From assembly GCA_041580155.1 (NCBI GenBank), contig JBFGEI010000141.1, forward strand, positions 1 through 7,556: 7,556 bases of DNA, given 5' to 3'. Below, piece after piece: positions 1 through 5,872 of the stretch. Numbering within the stretch: position 1 is the stretch's first letter; the number at the start of each line of letters is the position of its first letter. Made by a program: the position numbers and the translations under genes. Origin of the DNA: Limimaricola sp041580155. Its GTDB lineage: Bacteria; Pseudomonadota; Alphaproteobacteria; Rhodobacterales; Rhodobacteraceae. Under the pieces are notes generated by a model, which was not told the DNA's origin, searched no databases, and worked only from the letters and a program-made list of their open reading frames with translations.

Positions 1-920
1 CCGAATACGAGGTCGGCAACACCGGCCACCGTCCGGGCGTCAAGGGCGGCTATTTCCCGGTCAACCCGATCGACGACGCGCAGGACATGCGCGGCGAGAT
101 GCTCTCGACCATGAAGCGCATGGGCATGAAGGTCGACAAGCACCACCACGAGGTTGGCTCGTGCCAGCACGAGCTGGGGCTGATCTTCGGAACCCTGACC
201 CACCAGGCCGACGAGATCCAGAAGTACAAATACGTGATCCACAACGTGGCCCAGGCCTACGGCAAGTCGGCGACCTTCATGCCGAAGCCGATCTCGGGCG
301 ACAACGGATCCGGCATGCACGTCAACATGTCGATCTGGAAGGACGGCAAGCCGCTGTTCGCCGGCGACAAGTATGCCGACCTGTCGCAGGAAGCGCTGTA
401 TTTCATCGGCGGCATCCTCAAGCACGCCAAGGCGCTGAACGCGATCACCAACCCGACCACCAACAGCTACAAGCGGCTGATCCCGGGCTTCGAAGCCCCG
501 GTGCTGCGCGCCTATTCGGCTCGCAACCGCTCGGGCTGCGTCCGGATCCCGTGGTCCGAAAGCCCGAAGGCCAAGCGCGTCGAGGCCCGGTTCCCCGATC
601 CGGCGGCCAACCCCTACCTGTGCTTCGCGGCGCTGATGATGGCCGGTCTCGACGGCATCAAGAACAAGATCGATCCGGGCCCGTCCTCGGACAAGGACCT
701 CTACGACCTGCCGGCCGAAGAGCTGGCGCAGATCCCGACCGTCTGCGGGTCGCTGCGCGAAGCGCTGGAAAGCCTCGAGGCGGATCACGAGTTCCTGCTG
801 GCCGGCGACGTGTTCACCAAAGGCCAGCTCGAGGGCTACATGGCGCTGCGCTGGGAAGAGGTCTACGCCTACGAGCACACGCCGCACCCGATCGAGTACA
901 AGCTGTACTACAGCTGCTGA
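1..920 (+). CDS. glnA: Glutamine synthetase type I, 3' part (5' end outside window)
   Basis: This enzyme joins ammonia to glutamate using ATP, giving glutamine; it is a cytosolic dodecamer and the central step of nitrogen assimilation. The reading frame is already open at base 3 and ends at TGA 918-920, leaving about 305 C-terminal codons of a protein normally near 470 aa. Visible landmarks are HRPGVKGGYFPV at the left edge, the HHHEVG segment (bases about 141-158), the ATP-binding signature KPISGDNGSGMHVNMS (about 285-332), the active-site NRSGCVRIP loop, FPDPAANPYLCF, and NLYDLP-like DLYDLP. The Tyr of that last motif (codon 702-704) matches the adenylylated Tyr397 of the E. coli enzyme, so GlnE-type control of activity is expected. 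In related bacteria glnA usually follows glnB, but that side is not visible. A strong terminator follows directly. Identity is secure. Confidence 0.98.
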   Translation, partial: EYEVGNTGHRPGVKGGYFPVNPIDDAQDMRGEMLSTMKRMGMKVDKHHHEVGSCQHELGLIFGTLTHQADEIQKYKYVIHNVAQAYGKSATFMPKPISGDNGSGMHVNMSIWKDGKPLFAGDKYADLSQEALYFIGGILKHAKALNAITNPTTNSYKRLIPGFEAPVLRAYSARNRSGCVRIPWSESPKAKRVEARFPDPAANPYLCFAALMMAGLDGIKNKIDPGPSSDKDLYDLPAEELAQIPTVCGSLREALESLEADHEFLLAGDVFTKGQLEGYMALRWEEVYAYEHTPHPIEYKLYYSC

Positions 921-947
921 TCTGACTGGTTTCGCCACGAAAATGTC

Positions 948-981
948 AAAGGGCGCCCCTCGGGGCGCCCTTTCGCGTTTT
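948..981 (+). terminator. Intrinsic terminator of glnA
   Basis: A perfect 12-bp inverted repeat (948-959 and 962-973, arm AAAGGGCGCCCC) is followed after CGCG by TTTT (978-981). It starts 28 bases after the glnA stop. In RNA the innermost pairs would open to form a small loop. Because the arm begins with AAA and ends with TTT, it could also work on the opposite strand, but no gene arrives from that side. Confidence 0.9.
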
Positions 982-1010
982 GCCACTAGCGCATTGTATC
1001 GAAACATGCC

Positions 1011-1030
1011 CGCCCCGCGACGCCCCGCGA
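1011..1030. repeat. Tandem 10-bp direct repeat
   Basis: Two exact back-to-back copies of CGCCCCGCGA lie in the intergenic region between the glnA terminator and the next gene. There are only two copies, so this may be chance slippage in GC-rich DNA. No function can be assigned. Confidence 0.6.
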
Positions 1031-1116
1031 CTTTCGGTCAATGCGGCGAAAACTGGGCGGCAAAAAAGGCAGTCATCACGAATTCACCCCGTTTCACGCT
1101 TAGCGGGAACACATTT

Positions 1117-1127
1117 GTTAACCTTAA
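1117..1127 (+). promoter_or_regulatory. TTAACC-type element (CtrA half-site-like) upstream of the 295-aa gene
   Basis: The sequence GTTAACCTTAA lies about 53 bases ahead of the ATG at 1180. It contains GTTAAC and TTAACC, which resemble half of the alphaproteobacterial CtrA recognition sequence (TTAA-N7-TTAA, half-site TTAACCAT). Here the two TTAA units are only 2 bases apart, so it is not a canonical full site. It stands out as an AT-rich patch in GC-rich DNA and probably marks the promoter region of the following gene. The CtrA assignment is inference. Confidence 0.3.
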
Positions 1128-1179
1128 TGAACAGACCACTCCCTCGGCCGCTTAGCCATTCACGTTTGGAGACAGGTCC

Positions 1180-2067
1180 ATGTCAGACCAGATCACCAGT
1201 ACCATCGCCCAGCTGATGTTCCGCAGCTGCCCCGTCCTGGACTTCCCGGCGCTCGTTGCCGACCTCAAGGCCGCGCTCGAGGACTGCCCGGCGCGGGATT
1301 GCTCGCTTGACTGGGATCACGATGACGTGGCGATCTTCGAACTCGACAACGCCCGGATCTTCCTGTCGCTGGCCAGCGACCTGTCGGGCCGCTACGAGGC
1401 CTGCCTGACGGTCGGCGTCGGCGCCAGCGACATTCGCGACAGCGACAGCGGCATCGCGGCGCACCAGGGCGCGATCGCCCGGCTACTGGCGGACCGGATC
1501 AATACCCGCTTCATGTCGGACCGGATGCTGTGGAAGCACAGCCCGCAGCCGGCCACCGTCGAGCTGATCGACAAGATGGTCGAGGAGATCTCGGGCGACA
1601 TCCCGACGCATCCCGGGCTTCCGGTCACCGATGCCGCCGATCTCGACCGGATGCTGCAGCGCTACGACGCCGAAACAGCCGAGCAGACCTCCGAGCTGGC
1701 GCCGGAAGTCCCGGCCCGCCAGACCCGGCCGGTGCGGCCGCAACGCCCGGCCTACAGCACCGCCCGCCCCGGCACGGTGCGGCAGCGCCCGGCCAACCGC
1801 TTCGGGATGACGCCCGAGCCGGCGTCCCCGGCCAACGACATGCCGGTGGTGCCGCACCCGATGCTGGCCGAGCTGCGCGAGATCCGCGCCGCGCTGCACG
1901 ATGCCGACGCGCCGTCGCAGGGCGGCATCCGCTCGACGCTGAGCTGGCCGAGCAAGCTGCGCGAACTCAAGCTGGTCCGCACCACCACGCTGGCGGCAAC
2001 CACGCTCGGCATCATGATCAGCCTGTCGACGCACCACGACTCGGTGCAGCTGTTCAACAACTTCTGA
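1180..2067 (+). CDS. Protein of unknown function with disordered Pro/Arg-rich linker and C-terminal hydrophobic helix
   Basis: This 295-aa protein is not one I can name. The start at ATG 1180 is supported by GGAG at 1168-1171, 8 bases upstream. Residues 1-130 look like a folded, acidic alpha/beta domain (segments such as LDFPALVADLKAAL, DVAIFELDNARIFLSLAS and YEACLTVGVGAS). Residues about 178-220 are rich in Pro, Arg and Gln and are probably a flexible linker. From about 228 an amphipathic helix (MLAELREIRAAL) is followed by a short hydrophobic stretch at 268-282 (TTTLAATTLGIMISL) close to the C terminus. That stretch could be a weak membrane anchor or a buried helix. There is no signal peptide and no recognisable catalytic motif. 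It has its own upstream region after the glnA terminator and converges with the next gene, so it appears to be monocistronic. The coding nature is well supported by codon bias and the ribosome binding site. Confidence 0.85.
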   Translation: MSDQITSTIAQLMFRSCPVLDFPALVADLKAALEDCPARDCSLDWDHDDVAIFELDNARIFLSLASDLSGRYEACLTVGVGASDIRDSDSGIAAHQGAIARLLADRINTRFMSDRMLWKHSPQPATVELIDKMVEEISGDIPTHPGLPVTDAADLDRMLQRYDAETAEQTSELAPEVPARQTRPVRPQRPAYSTARPGTVRQRPANRFGMTPEPASPANDMPVVPHPMLAELREIRAALHDADAPSQGGIRSTLSWPSKLRELKLVRTTTLAATTLGIMISLSTHHDSVQLFNNF

Positions 2068-2074
2068 CCGGAAC

Positions 2075-2098
2075 CCGGCGGCTGGCCTCAGCCGCCGG
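2075..2098. terminator. Hairpin between converging genes (candidate bidirectional terminator)
   Basis: A perfect 10-bp stem (2075-2084 with 2089-2098, arm CCGGCGGCTG) with loop GCCT lies just after the stop of the 295-aa gene and overlaps the stop codon (2088-2090) of the minus-strand gene. There is no T tract on either side, so it may be a Rho-aided end or an mRNA-protecting stem rather than a true intrinsic terminator. Confidence 0.5.
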
Positions 2099-2522
2099 TC
2101 CCCGCCTCGCGCCAGAACCGCGAGGCGATCACCAGGTCCTTGCGCGGCCCGGTGACCCGCCAGGCCAGGCGCCAGCGCGGCCAGCCCGACAGCACCAGCC
2201 GGGCACGGTAGAGATCGGCGCCGCACAGATGCGCGCTGCCGATGCCGCCGCCCGCCGCATCGACCTCCCAGAACGGCCGCCCGTCGTCGAAGAACACCCG
2301 CAGCAGCGGCCCGTCAAAGCGCCACAGGTAGCGCCGGGTCGCCTTGAAGCTGCCGCCCTGCGGCAGCAGCAGCGCGCCCTCCTCCAGATAGTCGAGATCG
2401 CCGTCCGGGCTGCGCGCGAACCGCGCCTCGCCGCGGAACCGCCCGACCAGCCTGCGGCTGCCTACGTCGGCGATTCGCCGCTCCAGCCGCCACGTCCCCT
2501 CTAAATCGGCCGCCTGCGCCAT
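2088..2522 (-). CDS. DUF6314-like small protein
   Basis: The protein resembles the DUF6314 family, whose biochemical role is unknown. Starting at the ATG at 2522 it has 144 aa, a usual length for such proteins, and reads LEGTWRLERRI (residues 7-17), GRFRGEARF (27-35), YLEEGALLLPQGG (45-57), RRYLWRFDG (63-71), DDGRPFWEVD (79-88), AHLCGADLY (97-105) and VTGPRKDL (123-130). The alternating beta pattern and conserved aromatics suggest a small beta-barrel of lipocalin-like type, which is inference. The frame stays open to an ATG at 2597, but those extra 25 residues (Gly/Ala/Gln-rich) look non-conserved and would run into the purB promoter region, so I chose the inner start. Its G-rich leader gives only a weak ribosome binding site. 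No signal peptide is seen. It is divergent from purB and convergent with the 295-aa gene. Confidence 0.72.
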   Translation of the reverse strand: MAQAADLEGTWRLERRIADVGSRRLVGRFRGEARFARSPDGDLDYLEEGALLLPQGGSFKATRRYLWRFDGPLLRVFFDDGRPFWEVDAAGGGIGSAHLCGADLYRARLVLSGWPRWRLAWRVTGPRKDLVIASRFWREAGTGG

Positions 2523-2561
2523 CCCTGCCCCCGCCTGCTGTCCTAGCGTCAGCGCCGCGCC

Positions 2562-2590
2562 TTGTGCGGCACCGCCGCTGCCTCTATGAC
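2562..2590 (+). promoter_or_regulatory. Candidate sigma-70-type promoter for purB
   Basis: TTGTGC (2562-2567) and TATGAC (2585-2590) are separated by exactly 17 bases and lie 36 bases ahead of the purB ATG, in the 104-bp space between the divergent DUF6314-like gene and purB. The -10 matches the consensus at 4 of 6 positions and the -35 at only 3 of 6. If real, it excludes the upstream in-frame ATG at 2564 as the purB start. Confidence 0.35.
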
Positions 2591-2626
2591 GCGGCAAGAC
2601 CCAGCCCCCAAGCCGAAAGTCGTGCC

Positions 2627-3931
<1,305 letters not shown>

Positions 3932-3940
3932 GCGAGCGCT

Positions 3941-3971
3941 GCGACCCGGCGGGGATGTCCCGCCGGGTTGC
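3941..3971. terminator. Hairpin between converging purB and luxI
   Basis: A perfect 10-bp stem (3944-3953 with 3959-3968, arm ACCCGGCGGG) with loop GATGT can be extended by three more pairs, one of them G-T, to 3941-3971. It sits 9 bases after the purB stop and 10 bases from the luxI stop, so it probably ends or protects both messages. There is no T tract on the plus strand. Confidence 0.6.
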
Positions 3972-3981
3972 CGCGTCGCTG

Positions 3982-4650
3982 TCAGTCCCGCAACGGCGCG
4001 TGCAGCGTGACCTCGGAGGGGCGCGGCCGCCGCTGCGCCGCGATTTCCGGCGGCACTAGCCCCTGCGCCGGCAGCGCCGGCATCGACAGCACCGCGTATT
4101 TCCGGCCATCGCCCTCGTTGCGATAGGCCTCGCCGATCCGCTCGGCGGCGAAACCAAGCTGCCGCAGCGCCCGGACCAGCGACAGCGGTGACAGCGACAT
4201 CAGCCGCGTCGCGCCCTCCTCGGCCGCGACATCGACCAGGCCCCCGACGATCAGCGACAGACACCGCGACCGGTCGGAATGCGACCGCAGCGCGTCCGAG
4301 ACCACCAGCCGGGTGCATTCCCAGACGTCGGGCTGCGCCACCGCGTCGTGCATCACCGAGGCCGGGATGTCGGCCAGCTTTCCGGCGGCGGCGTCGCCCA
4401 GCATGTAGGTGTGCTGACCCCAGCGCGCCGAGGTCGGCATCGCCCGCGCGCCGCCGACCACCTGGCCCGCGTCCAGCACCAGCGAATAGCGCGCCGTCGG
4501 GTTGTCGTACTGGTCCATTTCCACGGTGTCGTCATGCGGGATGTCCCAGCCCAGCTGGTCGACGAAGAACCGCTTCCGCAACGCGAGGAAGTCGTAGAAG
4601 GCGGAGCCATGACGATGCAGGCCGGCAAGTCCGAAGGTGATGTTTTCCAT
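3982..4650 (-). CDS. luxI: LuxI-type acyl-homoserine-lactone synthase
   Basis: This enzyme makes an acyl-homoserine lactone signal from S-adenosylmethionine and an acyl-ACP (or acyl-CoA) in the cytoplasm. The 222-aa product carries the family's invariant residues in the right order: Arg25, Phe29 and Trp35 in RKRFFVDQLGWDIP, Glu44, Asp46 and Asp49 in VEMDQYDNP, Arg69 in VVGGARAMPT, and Glu111 and Arg114 in WECTRLVVS. The C-terminal half (RLMSLSPLSLVRALRQLGF) fits the acyl-chain pocket region, but the chain length cannot be read from the sequence. The closest resemblance is to the Rhodobacterales branch of LuxI. The ATG at 4650 is preceded by a near-perfect Shine-Dalgarno AGGAGAG, which is embedded in an 18-bp palindrome. 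The gene follows luxR on the same strand after 87 bp and is probably co-transcribed with it or driven from that gap. The specific symbol used in relatives varies, so luxI is generic. Confidence 0.95.
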   Translation of the reverse strand: MENITFGLAGLHRHGSAFYDFLALRKRFFVDQLGWDIPHDDTVEMDQYDNPTARYSLVLDAGQVVGGARAMPTSARWGQHTYMLGDAAAGKLADIPASVMHDAVAQPDVWECTRLVVSDALRSHSDRSRCLSLIVGGLVDVAAEEGATRLMSLSPLSLVRALRQLGFAAERIGEAYRNEGDGRKYAVLSMPALPAQGLVPPEIAAQRRPRPSEVTLHAPLRD

Positions 4651-4655
4651 GATGT

Positions 4656-4673
4656 CTCTCCTGATCAGGAGAG
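4656..4673. promoter_or_regulatory. Perfect 18-bp palindrome enclosing the luxI ribosome binding site
   Basis: CTCTCCTGATCAGGAGAG is its own reverse complement. Its luxI-proximal arm is the Shine-Dalgarno sequence of luxI (AGGAGAG on the minus strand, ending 5 bases before the ATG). In RNA it would give a 7-bp stem with a GAUC loop, pairing the whole Shine-Dalgarno sequence. As DNA it has the length and GATC centre of the 18-bp tra box bound by TraR, a LuxR-family regulator, so it could instead be an operator for the adjacent LuxR. Both readings are inference; the palindrome itself is certain. Confidence 0.7.
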
Positions 4674-4698
4674 CATTTACACATATGAACTGAGTCGG

Positions 4699-4707
4699 AT
4701 GGTTAAC
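4699..4707 (-). promoter_or_regulatory. CtrA half-site-like element between luxR and luxI
   Basis: On the luxI strand the sequence reads GTTAACCAT, which contains the exact TTAACCAT form of the CtrA half-site. It lies about 50 bases upstream of the luxI ATG, inside the 87-bp luxR-luxI gap and next to an AT-richer patch (4674-4690) that could hold a -10 region. No second TTAA at the full-site spacing is present. Control of luxI by CtrA is inference. Confidence 0.3.
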
Positions 4708-4737
4708 GGCGGCTGCCGGCGACGCGCTGCACCCGGC

Positions 4738-5418
4738 TCAGATCAGTCCGAAGTCGCTGGCCAGCGTCGCGGCCTGGGTGCCGGTCGCGGCGCCGAGCTT
4801 CAGACGGGCGTTCTTCAGCCGTTGCTTGATCGCCCCCTCGGTAACGCCGATCTGATGCGCGATCTGCTTCAGCCGCAGGCCGTTCTTGACCATGCCGAGC
4901 ACCTCGAGCTCGGCGCTGGTCAGGTTCGACGGCGGCGCCTTTTCCTCGTGCAGCTGCATCACCAGCCCTTCGATCACCCGCAACTCGGAATCGCTGAACT
5001 CACGATCGCCGCGCAGGAAGATCCCGTAGGACCGCAGGCCGCCCTTCGCGTCCGCCGTGGTGGCGACCGCGCCATAGCGCAGGCCGAACCGGCGCGCCTG
5101 CTCCAGGATGCGCTTGGGGTCGTCGCTTTGCAGCGCGCTCCAGCGGGTCACGCCCTCGTGGCTGTAGACCCAGCGCAGCACCGGGTCATAGGGCATCAGC
5201 CCGGTCTGCCGATAGTAGTCGGTCCACTGCCGCGGCAGCGCGTTGATTTCCTCGAGAGGAAACGCGAAGCCGATCCGCAGCGCGATGTAATGCCCAGCCG
5301 GCGCCAGCCGGGCGAGATCGGGGTTATTGCCGATATCGATCACCGGAACAGCGCTTTCGGGCGCTGCATAGCTCTGCCGTTGCGTGTTCGCATTGAATAC
5401 TTCTACGGTTGCACTCAC
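4738..5418 (-). CDS. luxR: LuxR-type quorum-sensing transcriptional regulator
   Basis: This is a DNA-binding receptor for acyl-homoserine lactone, presumably the partner of the adjacent synthase. With the GTG start at 5418 it has 226 aa. The N-terminal ligand domain holds the invariant pocket residues Trp65, Tyr69, Asp78, Pro79 and Trp93 (WTDYYRQTG, YDPVLRW, TRWSAL), each exactly 8 positions after TraR W57, Y61, D70, P71 and W85. The C-terminal helix-turn-helix (about 165-226) shows LTSAELEVL, NGLRLKQIAHQIGVTEGAIKQRLKNARLKLGA with the conserved Glu170, Leu174 and Gly180. The start is uncertain: GTG 5418 has a G-rich leader very close to it, while an in-frame TTG at 5454 would add 12 residues (MPDGLVYRCGGG) with no clear ribosome binding site. 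The gene lies upstream of luxI on the same strand and diverges from the fliG-like gene. Whether it activates or represses cannot be told. Confidence 0.93.
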   Translation of the reverse strand: MSATVEVFNANTQRQSYAAPESAVPVIDIGNNPDLARLAPAGHYIALRIGFAFPLEEINALPRQWTDYYRQTGLMPYDPVLRWVYSHEGVTRWSALQSDDPKRILEQARRFGLRYGAVATTADAKGGLRSYGIFLRGDREFSDSELRVIEGLVMQLHEEKAPPSNLTSAELEVLGMVKNGLRLKQIAHQIGVTEGAIKQRLKNARLKLGAATGTQAATLASDFGLI

Positions 5419-5474
5419 TCCACCCCCACACCGATAAACAAGACCATCTGGCAACCCAAGGATGAGTTGCGGTC

Positions 5475-5488
5475 GTGGTTAAGTAACC
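5475..5488 (-). promoter_or_regulatory. TTAACCA element and short inverted repeat upstream of luxR
   Basis: The plus strand carries GGTTA-AG-TAACC (5477-5488), a 5-bp inverted repeat around two bases. On the luxR strand this region reads GGTTACTTAACCAC, containing TTAACCA, close to the CtrA half-site. It lies about 60 bases ahead of the GTG start chosen for luxR and just downstream of the candidate luxR promoter, where a bound protein would tend to repress. Confidence 0.25.
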
Positions 5489-5494
5489 CTTGCC

Positions 5495-5523
5495 AGTATT
5501 GACGCATCCTCGATTCACCTCAA
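5495..5523 (-). promoter_or_regulatory. Candidate promoter for luxR
   Basis: On the minus strand TTGAGG (5523-5518) and AATACT (5500-5495) are separated by exactly 17 bases. Each matches the sigma-70 consensus at 4 of 6 positions. It lies in the AT-rich part of the intergenic region and would give a leader of about 70 bases to the GTG start. Confidence 0.4.
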
Positions 5524-5542
5524 GCACTATGCGAGGTCAGGA

Positions 5543-5575
5543 ATTGTAACAGTTTTTCACAATAGCTGCCGATAC
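5543..5575 (+). promoter_or_regulatory. Candidate sigma-28-like promoter and overlapping imperfect inverted repeat
   Basis: GCCGATAC (5568-5575) matches the flagellar sigma-28 -10 consensus GCCGATAA at 7 of 8 positions. Twelve bases upstream, AACAGTTT (5548-5555) matches TAAAGTTT at 6 of 8; the usual spacing is 11. It points toward the fliG-like gene, about 300 bases away. The same DNA holds an imperfect 21-bp inverted repeat with ends ATTGT and ACAAT (5543-5563), a possible regulator site. Both readings come from inspection only. Confidence 0.3.
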
Positions 5576-5872
5576 GCGGACAAACGATCGCATGTTGCTG
5601 AAACAAGGCGATCTCTGTTGCGTCAGAACGCCGCGCAGCCACGCCCTGCAAGGATCTTGCCGGGCCCGGTTCGCCCCGATCCGGCCACCCCAGGACCGGC
5701 GCTGCCCCGGGATAGGCCCGGCCCGGGTCGTCCTGAGCGTCGCTGGGTCTCCATCAGGTTGAAAACCCGTTGCCGAAGTACCGCAAAATGCCGCGGCCGC
5801 GGTGAACCGGTTTGCAAGGTTTGTGCGGTTAGCTGCGTCAAGCCGCCCCGGCCCCTGAAGGAATTGGACATC

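Larger units (their letters stand above)
5419..5872. other. Long intergenic region between divergent luxR and fliG-like genes
   Basis: I see no supported gene here. The half next to luxR (about 5419-5610) is clearly more AT-rich than the surroundings and holds the promoter-like elements listed separately. The middle (about 5650-5745) is extremely GC-rich with many repeated CCGG/CCCGGG units, such as GGCCCGGCCCGGG near 5716-5727, able to form several alternative stems. Nearer the fliG-like start lie a 12-bp palindrome CCGCGGCCGCGG (5791-5802) and AACCGGTT (5805-5812). A plus-strand frame is open from 5618 into the fliG-like gene, but its product is Pro/Arg-rich low-complexity sequence with no FliG similarity, so I treat it as untranslated leader. 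Confidence 0.6.

Noticed and set aside
943..1216. Small plus-strand open frames between glnA and the 295-aa gene
   Set aside because: They run across the glnA terminator and promoter region, lack a ribosome binding site and show no protein-like composition.
2523..2597. Longer start for the DUF6314-like protein at 2597
   Set aside because: The added residues are not family-like and would extend into the purB promoter region; the inner ATG at 2522 gives the expected N terminus.
2564..2626. Upstream ATG for purB at 2564
   Set aside because: It falls inside the candidate purB promoter and adds 21 residues unlike any PurB N terminus.
5551..5561. Possible DnaA box (TTTTTCACA compared with TTATCCACA)
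   Set aside because: Two mismatches and no second box or AT-rich unwinding element nearby; not evidence for an origin.
5618..5872. In-frame upstream extension of the fliG-like gene to an ATG at 5618
   Set aside because: The extra 85 residues are Pro/Arg/Gly-rich low-complexity translation of GC-rich leader with no FliG similarity; GTG 5873 has a ribosome binding site and gives the family length.
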